Assembly (NCBI RefSeq): GCF_006861795.1
Contig: NZ_VDGH01000001.1
Location: forward strand, 1-64,000
Length of the DNA: 64,000 bases
Reading direction: 5' to 3'
Source of the DNA: Psychrobacillus lasiicapitis
GTDB taxonomy: Bacteria; Bacillota; Bacilli; Bacillales_A; Planococcaceae
Positions 24,260 through 33,004 of the stretch are shown here, piece by piece. The position numbers and the translations under genes are program-made. Below the pieces are notes generated by a model. It saw only the letters and a list, made by a program, of their open reading frames with translations, was not told the DNA's origin and ran no database searches. Each line of letters opens with the position of its first letter. The stretch's first letter is position 1.

Positions 24260-24943
24260 ATGAGCAGTTTGCGAAAAAATAATCTATTTTTTGAAAATCA
24301 GTTTATAGATTTTAAGCCTCTTTTATTAGAAATAGGGGAGAGGTATCTGCTGGAAAAAGGGAGCATCGTAACCAATAATGTGGAACCATTATACTTGTAC
24401 TATGTAGAGGAAGGTATCTTTAGATTATCGGTCAATCATATAGAAGGTGTCAGCAAGACAATTTGTTTCCACGGTGGAGGTTCTATTTGTCCTTACTCCT
24501 TAAGCAGACCGATCGATGGCAAATTCCATATCGATGTCGACTTCTTTTCAATAACCGCTATCACTGACATTCAGACGATTCGCATTCGGCCGAAAGATTT
24601 CTATCAAGCACTGATGGAGCATCCTAATCTAAGCATCACCATGTTGGATTATGTCATTATGCACTCCAATCTATTCATGCACGAATCGATTACTCTCAGC
24701 TATGATTCTGCTTTCGTGAAGACCTGCAACATCGTTTACATATACACGCGCTCCTTGAATAAGGCAGGGATTAACCTTACTCAGACGGAAATTGGAGAGA
24801 TAATTGGGGAGTCAAGGTTAGAGGTTGCGCGTTCCCTAAAAAAACTGCGTGATCAGGGGATCATTAAAACATCCCGAAATGGTATTGAAATACTGAATCC
24901 AGAACTACTTAAACTGAACTGTAACCCTGATTTTGTTTACTAA
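24260..24943 (+). CDS. Crp/Fnr-family transcription regulator
   Basis: This 227-residue protein has an N-terminal cyclic-nucleotide-type jelly roll (ERYLLEKGSIVTNNVEPLYL to about residue 115) and a C-terminal winged helix (LTQTEIGEIIGESRLEVARS). No Fe-S cysteine cluster of the Fnr type is seen. The start follows GAAGGAGGT. It is divergent from the MatC/DUF6282/cupin/aldolase operon and probably controls it in response to an intermediate. Confidence 0.8.
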   Translation: MSSLRKNNLFFENQFIDFKPLLLEIGERYLLEKGSIVTNNVEPLYLYYVEEGIFRLSVNHIEGVSKTICFHGGGSICPYSLSRPIDGKFHIDVDFFSITAITDIQTIRIRPKDFYQALMEHPNLSITMLDYVIMHSNLFMHESITLSYDSAFVKTCNIVYIYTRSLNKAGINLTQTEIGEIIGESRLEVARSLKKLRDQGIIKTSRNGIEILNPELLKLNCNPDFVY

Positions 24944-25040
24944 TCGAGTAGGTAACAATCAAGCATTTAAATACCGATGAATTTTCAGTATAACTAGTAA
25001 AATTATCTTTTAGACCCAAGAGGCGAGACAGACTACGAAT

Positions 25041-25328
25041 ACGAAAAAATATGATACTGAGGGAGATAGAGGACTCAATAGTCTTCAAAATAAAACCCTA
25101 AGTTTGAGTAATATAATCAAAATTGACTAGATGATAAAAGGTATTGAAGAGAATACCAAAACCAACATTTCCTATTTCGAGTATTTAGAGCTAAGGAAAA
25201 TGTATGAAAAGTTGTAAGCTAACCCAATTGCAAAAATACAACTAATTGGTGAGGATAAGCAAATACATAATGTGATAGAAAAGAAAAACATAAGGAATAT
25301 AATTTCAGTAGGAGATCTTTTACAATAA
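25041..25328 (+). pseudogene. Degenerate ORF with two in-frame stops
   Basis: One frame reads KKYDTEGDRGLNSLQNKT, stops at 25128, continues MIKGIEENTKTNISYFEYLE, stops at 25215, and continues NPIAKIQLIGEDKQIHNVIE to TAA 25326-25328. The long run with only two stops suggests a decayed gene of at least 95 codons. I do not recognise the family. The rest of 24950-25470 holds nothing else clear. Confidence 0.35.
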
Positions 25329-25357
25329 ATACTTTTAAGAGGTGTTGCAAATAATTA

Positions 25358-25405
25358 CGAGCCCATTATTCCAGGGGAAATCCTGAGATAAGGGGCTATT
25401 TTTAT
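25358..25405 (+). terminator. Terminator-like hairpin
   Basis: An imperfect stem (AGCCCATTAT with ATAAGGGGCT) is followed by ATTTTTATT. It separates the degenerate ORF from the Fur-controlled gene. Confidence 0.5.
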
Positions 25406-25477
25406 TGCTTAAACTTGGAATATATTTAGGTATTTTACCTGGAAAAAGCAATTTGATGGAAGTTAAAATAATATATA

Positions 25478-25534
25478 TTGACGTTGATAAACATTATCAT
25501 ATACAATCATAAATGAAAGTGATAATCATTTTCA
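25478..25534 (+). promoter_or_regulatory. Fur-controlled promoter with two Fur boxes
   Basis: A promoter TTGACG (25478-25483) - 18 bp - TACAAT (25502-25507) is overlapped by TGATAAACATTATCA at 25485-25499. TGATAATCATTTTCA follows at 25520-25534. Each is a 7-1-7 inverted repeat one base from perfect, matching the bacillal Fur box. The first lies between -35 and -10, so iron-loaded Fur should repress. Confidence 0.8.
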
Positions 25535-25628
25535 TTTGGAGTTTGGAAAGTTACTCTTACTTGTTATTAAAAAGAGAGCTTAGATTAATTTTAGTTGAAA
25601 AACGAAGATGAATGAAGGAGGAAGACCT

Positions 25629-26018
25629 ATGTATGATCGTTTTGTAATACTAGAATCTTTTCAACAACAAGTTAGCTGTTGCTGTCCGGGACAACAACAT
25701 CAACATATTATTGAGTTCCGACAAGGAGACGTTTGGACAATTACAAATGAACGGAAATACGTCGATCTTCTAGGTTGGCATTTGTTAGTAATCGTCAACA
25801 GTGAATTTAGATTTCTAATGCAGGTGGAAGATATAGAGAGTCTATATAATAACGGTAGTATTTGTTCCGTATTAGATTTTGAGCTGAAAATTTTACATTT
25901 GAATTTTAAGGTAAATGAAACACTTGATGCACATGATAAGGAGTCATTTCTATTATTTGCAAATGAATTGACTAATTTGCAGGAGATCAAAGATAAAATG
26001 TACTCTTTAGGTGTATAA
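25629..26018 (+). CDS. IDEAL-domain-like protein under Fur control
   Basis: This 129-residue protein has a C-terminal stretch (VNETLDAHDKESFLLFANEL) that resembles the IDEAL motif, a short helical domain of bacillal regulatory or adaptor proteins. The N-terminus has three consecutive cysteines and an HQH (SCCCPGQQHQH), a possible metal or cluster ligand set. ATG 25629 sits behind GAAGGAGGAAG; ATG 25608 is an alternative. Two Fur boxes at the promoter predict expression in iron limitation. Function is unknown. Confidence 0.6.
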   Translation: MYDRFVILESFQQQVSCCCPGQQHQHIIEFRQGDVWTITNERKYVDLLGWHLLVIVNSEFRFLMQVEDIESLYNNGSICSVLDFELKILHLNFKVNETLDAHDKESFLLFANELTNLQEIKDKMYSLGV

Positions 26019-26197
26019 GTTCTTTGAAATATTTAACCGGGTATATAAGAGCAATATTATATCAAATTGAATAGTTGAAGAAGTTTCTTAAGAGTTCCCT
26101 TCTGAGTTTTTTCTCATTATCTTGAAGAAAGTGGTTCTATCTTTTCTCTTTTTGATTACACTTACTGTAGGAGAGAGTGTGAGGAGGGGAAGAGGAT

Positions 26198-27475
26198 TTG
26201 GCGAAAAAATGGGGGATAACTGCTCTATTGATATTTGGAGTATATGCATTAGTTATGTATATTTATATTTTCCATAGTGGAAGTGGTGGTATTCCAGCAA
26301 CATTGAAAGGGACAGTTGCTGACCCGGATACTTTTATGACGGAGCGCGAGTTGTACTTAAGTGGAGAGTATTCAAAAATAAGAAATTTCCTCTTTTTTGT
26401 TTTAACTCCTTTTGAATGGCTTGTTTATTTTTTTATTTTGATTACTGGTCTTTCTCAATTGTTTGAAAGATGGCTACCTTTAAAAAACAAATGGGCAATC
26501 GTCAAAAATGCGGTTTATTTATTTTTATTATCGTTTTTCCTTTTTATCGTATTGTTTCCATTAGATTATTACAGGTATTACTTAAGCAAGTATTACGGAA
26601 TAAGTACGCAAGCTTTTTCTTCATGGATGCGGGACAATCTAATTGATTTTTGGATTACGCTCGGAGAGACTGTACTCCTAGTAACCGTTCTTTATTGGCT
26701 AATTAATAAAAGCACAAAGAGATGGTGGTTGCATGCTTGGTTATTAATGATTCCTTTTACGATATTCTTGATGTTTATCCAACCTGTCGTAATTGACCCA
26801 TTGTATAATGATTTCTATCCACTGACCAATAAAGAGTTGGAAACGAAAATTTTGGCAGTTGCAGAGCAAGCGAATATTCCGACAGAGCATGTATATGAAG
26901 TGAATATGGCCGAAAAAACAAATGCACTAAATGCCTACGTTACAGGTATTGGAAGTAATGCAAGAATTGTTTTATGGGATACGACGTTAAGCAGATTATC
27001 GGAAAGTGAAATTCTCTTCATCATGGCACATGAAATGGGGCATTATGTAGAGAAACATATCTACTTCGGAATTGCTGGTTATCTTTTAACGACGTTTGTT
27101 GGACTTTGGTTAATGGCGAAAATAATGCCCTGGATCATCGCTCGTTTTGGACGTGTCTTAAAAATTGATCGATTGAGTGCTATCCATTCGTTGCCATTAT
27201 TCCTTCTGATTTCTTCTTTTTTACTGTTTGCTTCCAGTCCCATATCAAATTACATCTCTAGATATCAAGAAACTAGAGCCGATGACTATGCAATAGAGTT
27301 AATGGCAGATCCCGAGGCAGCTGTGAGCACTTTCCAGCAATTAACGAAGGCTGGATTAAATGAAGTAAACCCTCCACTTCTGGTAAAATGGTTTCGATAT
27401 GGCCATCCAACAATGTTAGAAAGAATAACTAGAGTTGCTAATGAAAAAGAACTCAACGAGCAAGATGCCCGATGA
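26198..27475 (+). CDS. M48-family CAAX-type membrane metalloprotease
   Basis: This 425-residue membrane protein has an N-terminal helix (residues 6-26), further helices to about 200, and the zinc site HEMGHYVEKH near residue 280 with the third ligand in ETRADDYAIELM near 365. The N-terminal Peptidase_M48_N region precedes AEKTNALNAYVTGIG. Layout matches Ste24-type proteases, which act on membrane or exported substrates. The TTG start is supported by GAGGAGGGG 8 bases upstream. Confidence 0.85.
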   Translation: MAKKWGITALLIFGVYALVMYIYIFHSGSGGIPATLKGTVADPDTFMTERELYLSGEYSKIRNFLFFVLTPFEWLVYFFILITGLSQLFERWLPLKNKWAIVKNAVYLFLLSFFLFIVLFPLDYYRYYLSKYYGISTQAFSSWMRDNLIDFWITLGETVLLVTVLYWLINKSTKRWWLHAWLLMIPFTIFLMFIQPVVIDPLYNDFYPLTNKELETKILAVAEQANIPTEHVYEVNMAEKTNALNAYVTGIGSNARIVLWDTTLSRLSESEILFIMAHEMGHYVEKHIYFGIAGYLLTTFVGLWLMAKIMPWIIARFGRVLKIDRLSAIHSLPLFLLISSFLLFASSPISNYISRYQETRADDYAIELMADPEAAVSTFQQLTKAGLNEVNPPLLVKWFRYGHPTMLERITRVANEKELNEQDAR

Positions 27476-27490
27476 GTTCCAATTAAAATG

Positions 27491-27521
27491 TAGGAGGTGC
27501 TAGCTGTATTAGCACCTCCTA
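27491..27521. terminator. Hairpin between convergent M48 protease and guanine deaminase genes
   Basis: TAGGAGGTGCTA (27491-27502) pairs perfectly with TAGCACCTCCTA (27510-27521). It sits between two convergent genes and can serve both, although T runs are short. Confidence 0.65.
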
Positions 27522-27526
27522 TATGA

Positions 27527-28894
27527 TTATATACGTGAGTGGACTTTTTCTCCTTGAACCCAGACCTCCCGAATATTTTCAGGTCGAACTAGATACATGA
27601 TTTTTTGGAAGACGTCACTCAAATCTTCCTCCACATTAAAAATAGGTAATTTTGCAGTCGCCAATTTCGTATCGATGATTTGGACATCCCATGCATACTT
27701 TTCTGCTAAACGTCCGATTGGTAAACTTAAACCTTCTCCTCCACCCGCAGTTGCAAGGTAAAATGCCTCGTTAATCGTTATACGCGAACTTGGCACGCCC
27801 CGCTCACTAGCAGGAAGCGTGGTATCTACACCATCCTCTAACATTCTGGATGAGATGACAGCCTGTCTAGCATTATCGAAAAGGCTAGGCGAAAAACCAC
27901 CGGAAATATCGGAGCCTAACCCAATCTCTACTCCTTTAGCATGCAAATGAGCAATCGGAATGACGCTGTTGGCAAAGTAAGCATTGGATATTGGACAATG
28001 GCAAACCGCCGTTCCTGTTTCAGCAAACAGATTTGCATCGTTATCATCTAAGAAGTTGCAATGGGCCATTACCGATTTCTCACCTAATAGGCCAAAATCA
28101 TTCAATGCAAAGGCATCGTTCTTTTGGAATCGATCTTGTACATAGCCATGCTCCCAATCACTTTCACTGCAGTGTGATTGAATATGTGTATCGTGTTTAG
28201 CGGCAAGCTCTCCCAAACCTTTTAAAGCATCATCCGTACAGCTTGGGATAAAACGAGGTGTAACTACTGGATATACCCCTTGTTTAGTAGTTTTGGCAAG
28301 TTCTTTTACAGCTAAAATAAATGCTTCCGTATCTTCTAATGCGGTCTTGGTACTTGCATCCCGATAAAAGTCTGGATTTTGATCTGGGTTATCCATAACA
28401 ACTTTTCCAACTAGACCACGTTGACCTTTATTAGCACAAATTTCCGCTAGCATGAAGCTCGCTTCTTTATGCACAGTTGCAAAATAAAGAGCAGTAGTCG
28501 TTCCATTGGCTAGCAGCGTATTTACTACCTCTTCATAAACAGTTTTAGCAAATTCTAAATCCGAGAACTTAGATTCAATGGGGAATGTATATGTATTTAA
28601 CCAATCATACAGGGGAATATCTAGTGCTGTTCCAGATTGTGCCCATTGAGGAGCGTGCACATGTAAATCGATAAAACCAGGTAAGAAATACTGACCTTCA
28701 GCTAAGCGGTGAAAGTTTTCTTTCCCTTCATAAGCATTTAGTAAAATCGAATAGTCGTTATTTGTTGGTGCCACAACTTGCTCAATCATTCCTTTATCGT
28801 TGATACAAAAGAGATAGTCTTCTAAGATTTCTACTTCCTTTGGCGACTTACTAGTAAAAGCAGTTCCTTGAAAAACTTGCGCATATTTATTCAT
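27527..28894 (-). CDS. guaD: Guanine deaminase (amidohydrolase family)
   Basis: This 455-residue TIM-barrel amidohydrolase would convert guanine to xanthine and ammonia. Visible features are GFIDLHVHAPQW (metal histidines), YDWLNTYTFPIESKF, NGTTTALYFATVH, IQSHCSESDWEHGY, VMAHCNFL, CHCPISNAYF and the late metal aspartate in GLGSDISGG. Order and spacing match the guanine deaminase subfamily rather than the small cytidine-deaminase-like GuaD of B. subtilis. No purine riboswitch precedes it. Confidence 0.88.
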   Translation of the reverse strand: MNKYAQVFQGTAFTSKSPKEVEILEDYLFCINDKGMIEQVVAPTNNDYSILLNAYEGKENFHRLAEGQYFLPGFIDLHVHAPQWAQSGTALDIPLYDWLNTYTFPIESKFSDLEFAKTVYEEVVNTLLANGTTTALYFATVHKEASFMLAEICANKGQRGLVGKVVMDNPDQNPDFYRDASTKTALEDTEAFILAVKELAKTTKQGVYPVVTPRFIPSCTDDALKGLGELAAKHDTHIQSHCSESDWEHGYVQDRFQKNDAFALNDFGLLGEKSVMAHCNFLDDNDANLFAETGTAVCHCPISNAYFANSVIPIAHLHAKGVEIGLGSDISGGFSPSLFDNARQAVISSRMLEDGVDTTLPASERGVPSSRITINEAFYLATAGGGEGLSLPIGRLAEKYAWDVQIIDTKLATAKLPIFNVEEDLSDVFQKIMYLVRPENIREVWVQGEKVHSRI

Positions 28895-28988
28895 AAACTA
28901 CACCTCATTGTTCGTATTTTAGCCGTTATATTCGTAATTATAGGGGAATAGAGAGAGGGAGTCTATCGTTTTTACGGAAAATACAATG

Positions 28989-29020
28989 AAAAGCGAGAGA
29001 AAAAATAACTCTCGCTTTTT
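28989..29020. terminator. Bidirectional terminator upstream of guaD
   Basis: AAAAGCGAGAG pairs with CTCTCGCTTTTT. On the minus strand it terminates transcription from the small gene at 29038-29259. Confidence 0.75.
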
Positions 29021-29037
29021 CTATTTATCAGTAATGT

Positions 29038-29259
29038 TTATCTTCTTTTTTTCTTCCCAAGGTCTTTGCTTGCAACATTTTTCTCTACTATTTTTTCAAA
29101 CTCGATATATACATGATAGGTGTTTTCATCTATTTCTGTTATATTGACAACTTTTCCTTTCCGCCCTTTAATTTTAATCTCTTCTCCTACTGAAGGTATA
29201 CTTCTTAATGCTTGATTTAACACTTTCGTCTTGTTTTCATAAAAATGAACAGCAAACAT
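29038..29259 (-). CDS. Small conserved-looking protein, SH3/KOW-like
   Basis: This basic 73-residue protein has a central VGEEIKIKGRKGKVVNITEI stretch, as in small SH3/KOW-like or DUF2187 proteins, and a lysine/arginine-rich tail. AAGGGGAC precedes the ATG and a terminator follows, so it is a real single-gene unit. No function can be given. Confidence 0.55.
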   Translation of the reverse strand: MFAVHFYENKTKVLNQALRSIPSVGEEIKIKGRKGKVVNITEIDENTYHVYIEFEKIVEKNVASKDLGKKKRR

Positions 29260-29727
29260 CTTCTTGTCCCCTTTTCCAGCAATTTATCATTTCTAAAAGT
29301 TAGAATTCTTCTATTTTATGATGAGCTTGGGGAGTTAGAACTTGAAAGATAAAAAATGTCACACTAAGAAAGCAAAACTGAATGAAGAGTGATAGTTTAG
29401 GTTGAAAGTAAGAGAATAGGTATTTCCTTTTGGTGAATAATGTACAATAGTAAATGCGCAACATTTATAAAAGCGAGTTACAGTCATCTTCGTCTCACAT
29501 CACGTAATCTTGCTATTATAAGTATTGGTTGCTTTCACTCTGATTTAGTTGCTTTGTAACAAGAACTGGTTGCTTTCGATTATCAATTGATTGCCCTAAG
29601 CCATTAACTGGAAAAATATACATGAACTTTTGTCTCTAGCAAGTTGGCCACGTGTAAATAAGCAATTTTGCTCGATTTCGGCTGTAATTGTTTCTCTGGG
29701 ATGTATGCTTACCGTTATGAAACTTCT
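29260..29727. other. Intergenic region with a ~21-bp periodic repeat
   Basis: No gene is visible in 470 bases. Within it, TTGC recurs at 29529, 29549, 29570 and 29591, three times inside GTTGCTTT, giving a 20-21-bp period (29519-29598). Confidence 0.5.
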
Positions 29728-31125
29728 TTAACTTTCTTCAACAACTTCCATTATTTCCTTTATAGCCTTTGATGTTTGTACATGGTGCAGCCATTTAGCG
29801 TTTGCCGTTATTTTGCTTTTGGTGTGAATTTCAACAATGTCCATATCTTGTAATATTGTTTGGAGGGATTGTACTTCACCATTCACTTTGGCAAACGACA
29901 TTTTGCTTGCAAGTGAAGGATTGAATGCATATGCATAATCGATGATATTCGAGTTTGCTGGTAATATAATCACATCCATTGTTGGAGTGAACACTGTTAT
30001 CTCTTCTTGGAATAATTCAAAAGAAATTAACTCGCAAAATGCAATGGAATTATTCGAGATTGATTTTATCGTGTGAATGGAGCTCCCTAATAGTTGCTCA
30101 CTTAGATATCGCATATTGGTTTCTTGCAAATAGTCAAAGACTCCATTTTTATAGAAGCTATTTGTTCTTTCATCTTGGATATTGACATGGACGATTTGAT
30201 TATTGATTTTAAGCTTTGTTTTTAGATGTTTTAAAAATGGATGTTTTTCAATCGCTATCTCATCCATAAACTGATCAGGTATAGGTTCAAATAATGAATG
30301 GATAATTCCTAAAGCAGTGTAACAATTTCGTGCGGTTTTAGTTGTAACATGAATGGTAAAAAGATCAGAAATAGGACTTCCTTCACTTATCAGATTATAG
30401 GACTTGAAGAGAGGAGACATACGAAACTCTACATGAATAATGACGTTATTTGAATCGCACATTTGATCTTTTTGAATGAACTTTTGAAAAGTAGTATTGT
30501 AGTCTTTAGCGAGATCTTTCATTGTTTGTTTAAATTGTTTATACCGAGTCGAATCTAAATAGCTAAATGCTAAATCTTCTAATTCCTCTTGTAGTCTATA
30601 TAATCCAAGCTTTTCAGCTAGTGGCGAAAAGAATAGTAATGTTTCATTGGCATAAGGTATTTTCTTTTCGATTTTTTTGACTGCAAGGGTTCTCATATTA
30701 TGTAGACGATCCGCCAGTTTTATGGCAGCTACACGGATGTCTATAATAGCAGTTGAAAGGAGCTTTTCTGTGTTAACAGCCCCGTATTCTTCCTTTTCGA
30801 TTGTTCCTTTCTCAAACTTTGTTAATCCATCTACAATGAAAGCAACTTGTTTACCAAATTCTTGTTCAATATCGGATAAAGGAATTTCCGTGTCTTCCAC
30901 CACATCGTGGAGTAATGCACCTATTAGCGATATAATATCTGCTTTATATTCTGCTAAAATTAAACTTACTTCAAGCGGATGGATGATATATGGTTCGCCT
31001 GTTGCTCTTTTTTGACCACAATGCGCTCGCTCGGCAAAGTCCATTGCCTGTTCTAGTTGTAAAATTTCCATGTTAGATAAGTATTTACATCTTTGCCTCA
31101 GCAATTCTTTCCCTTGATTAATCAT
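29728..31125 (-). CDS. RelA/SpoT homologue with intact hydrolase and decayed synthetase domain
   Basis: Residues 20-180 form a complete HD hydrolase: RATGEPYIIHPLEV, LLHDVVEDTE and KLADRLHNMRTL. The following synthetase region keeps only traces: CYTALGIIHSLFEPIPDQF aligns with the canonical CYAVLGIIH...P-x-PGRFKDYIA, but the G-R-x-K-x3-S-I-x2-K motif, YQSLHTT and the glutamate of E-x-Q-I-R are missing. A TGS domain closes the protein and no ACT domain is present, against about 730 residues for full Rel. ATG 31125 follows GAGGTGA. It should degrade (p)ppGpp but not make it. Confidence 0.8.
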   Translation of the reverse strand: MINQGKELLRQRCKYLSNMEILQLEQAMDFAERAHCGQKRATGEPYIIHPLEVSLILAEYKADIISLIGALLHDVVEDTEIPLSDIEQEFGKQVAFIVDGLTKFEKGTIEKEEYGAVNTEKLLSTAIIDIRVAAIKLADRLHNMRTLAVKKIEKKIPYANETLLFFSPLAEKLGLYRLQEELEDLAFSYLDSTRYKQFKQTMKDLAKDYNTTFQKFIQKDQMCDSNNVIIHVEFRMSPLFKSYNLISEGSPISDLFTIHVTTKTARNCYTALGIIHSLFEPIPDQFMDEIAIEKHPFLKHLKTKLKINNQIVHVNIQDERTNSFYKNGVFDYLQETNMRYLSEQLLGSSIHTIKSISNNSIAFCELISFELFQEEITVFTPTMDVIILPANSNIIDYAYAFNPSLASKMSFAKVNGEVQSLQTILQDMDIVEIHTKSKITANAKWLHHVQTSKAIKEIMEVVEES

Positions 31126-31213
31126 CGAATTCACCTCATTTGTAAAATATTATACAGAAGTAATCGAATAAATAAAGTGTTTATATTCAGAACTATTAGA
31201 TAGTGTGAGGTGG

Positions 31214-31249
31214 AAACATCCTAAAGCAGTAGCTAGCTTTAGGATGTTT
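31214..31249. terminator. Bidirectional terminator
   Basis: A perfect 14-bp stem (AAACATCCTAAAGC with GCTTTAGGATGTTT) and an 8-base loop lie downstream of the RpiR-type gene on the minus strand. Confidence 0.7.
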
Positions 31250-31391
31250 TGTGTTTAGAGTTTACCTAGTATTACTTAATAAAATCAACAACTGGATGCA
31301 CCGATACAAGTTACTATAAATTAAATTAAAAAACTGCTTTTAATGGAAATAATTGTACAAGCTTCAGGTTTTTTTCTGATGCTGTCAGGCA

Positions 31392-32237
31392 TTACAATCC
31401 TAAGAAATAGCCTTGAGCTAAAATAGCTTCCGTGTCCTTTAATAATTCCGACGCTTCATCATAGTTTTCTTGTAATATCGAAGTAAATAAATAATTGATT
31501 AGACAAACAGGAGCAGAGAATGAGTTTTTAAGTGTTACGTTTGAAACTGCACAAGATAATACTATATCCCCATATCCTTTGACAATTGTATTATCTGGAC
31601 TTGTAAATAATATTATTTTAACGCCTTTTTCTTTTAACCAAGAGATTAAAGTTGCTGTATTTTTGGAGTATCGTGGGAATAAAAAGGCGATACATACATC
31701 TCCAGTAGTTGCACTCGTAACTTCTTCTGGAAACATCATGCCACCAGATTGAATAAGATGAACATTTTTTTTGATTTGTCCTAGTCTAGAAACAGTATAT
31801 GAAGCTAACGAAAATGAGCTTCGCATTCCTAGAACGTATACTTTTTTTGCTTTTGTAATTAATCGAACAGACTCATGTAAATCAGTTTCATTTTGCAAGG
31901 AAAGTGTATTATTTATATTTTGTATCTCACTTAGAAATATATTATTTAATAGTTGATCTTTTGGAATTTGGACGAGGTGGTTGGCTCTAGTAGGTAGACT
32001 TTCTTTGTTCTTGACTGCATGCTGAATATCTTTTTGCATATCTGAAAAACCAGTATATTCTAGAGTCCTAGCAAAACGAATGATTGTAGTAGTGCTTACT
32101 TTAATAATACTTGCTAAGTCTTCTAGTGTATTAAAAGCTACTTCCTCCATATTATCAATAATAAAATTGGCTACTACTTTTTGAGAAGGAGTAAACTTTT
32201 CTATATTTGAATGGATTATTTTTGTGATTTCTGTCAT
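31392..32237 (-). CDS. RpiR/MurR-family regulator
   Basis: This 281-residue protein has an N-terminal HTH_6 domain (FTPSQKVVANFIIDNMEEVA, then LASIIKVSTTTIIRFARTL) and a C-terminal SIS sugar-phosphate domain (AKKVYVLGMRSSFSLASYTV, VCIAFLFPRYSKNTATLISW). SIS regulators usually sense phosphosugars or related acids. It ends the glycerate kinase/enolase-like operon, 19 bp after the GntR gene, and probably senses a phosphorylated intermediate. Confidence 0.85.
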   Translation of the reverse strand: MTEITKIIHSNIEKFTPSQKVVANFIIDNMEEVAFNTLEDLASIIKVSTTTIIRFARTLEYTGFSDMQKDIQHAVKNKESLPTRANHLVQIPKDQLLNNIFLSEIQNINNTLSLQNETDLHESVRLITKAKKVYVLGMRSSFSLASYTVSRLGQIKKNVHLIQSGGMMFPEEVTSATTGDVCIAFLFPRYSKNTATLISWLKEKGVKIILFTSPDNTIVKGYGDIVLSCAVSNVTLKNSFSAPVCLINYLFTSILQENYDEASELLKDTEAILAQGYFLGL

Positions 32238-32256
32238 ATTTTCACCTCATGACATG

Positions 32257-32946
32257 TCATAATAGTCTATTTTGTTTTGCAATTACAGTATTGAGAACAT
32301 GAACTGTACGCTCCCAGTGTTTTTTTACAAGTATGGAAGCCGAATACATATCTTTACGTTCTAACGCTTTAATGATTTCATTATGTTCAGAATGCGATTC
32401 ACTCAAATCAAGAGTATTAGAGAAAAATAGATATTCGAGCCTGTATGCATGGTCAAATAATGTATCACAAAACTCTATAATATATGAGTTTTTGCATTGT
32501 TTAATTAAAAATTTATGAAACTTGTAATCTAATGCTAAAATATTTGAAGTATCTTTTTTGTGAATACTTTTCTCAAATTCGTCGTTAATAAATTTAAGTT
32601 TATTTAACTCCTCATTTTCAAATTCAATTAATTCATTTGTAAAAACAAGATTTTGAAGTCCGATTAAAGGTATATAAATATCTTTTACATTATTTAATTG
32701 CAGGTCTGTAACAGCTGTTCCACGACCTTGTGAAGAAATAATTAGATTTTTAGATTCTAGTAATTTAAATGCATCACGAATAGGAGTTCTGCTTACAGAG
32801 AAGTAATTAGCGAACTCCATATCATCTAGCTTTTCATTAGGTTTAAGTTGCCCCGTTACAATCCATCTCTTCACCGTGTAAAAGATCACAGAGGATGATG
32901 TTTTACCCTTATAATTTTTTTCCAAAGTTTTGTTAGGTAAAGGCAT
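32257..32946 (-). CDS. GntR-family regulator (FCD type)
   Basis: This 229-residue protein has a GntR winged helix (LKPNEKLDDMEFANYFSVSR-TPIRDAFKLLE) at residues 33-75 and an all-helical FCD ligand domain after it. FCD regulators usually bind small carboxylates. It lies between the enolase paralogue and the RpiR gene; two regulators in one operon suggest dual control of the divergent locus. Confidence 0.83.
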   Translation of the reverse strand: MPLPNKTLEKNYKGKTSSSVIFYTVKRWIVTGQLKPNEKLDDMEFANYFSVSRTPIRDAFKLLESKNLIISSQGRGTAVTDLQLNNVKDIYIPLIGLQNLVFTNELIEFENEELNKLKFINDEFEKSIHKKDTSNILALDYKFHKFLIKQCKNSYIIEFCDTLFDHAYRLEYLFFSNTLDLSESHSEHNEIIKALERKDMYSASILVKKHWERTVHVLNTVIAKQNRLL

Positions 32947-33004
32947 AAGATCTCTCCTTATCTATTTCAAAAACAGTAATCAATAAAGATTACTGATTCA
33001 ATTA

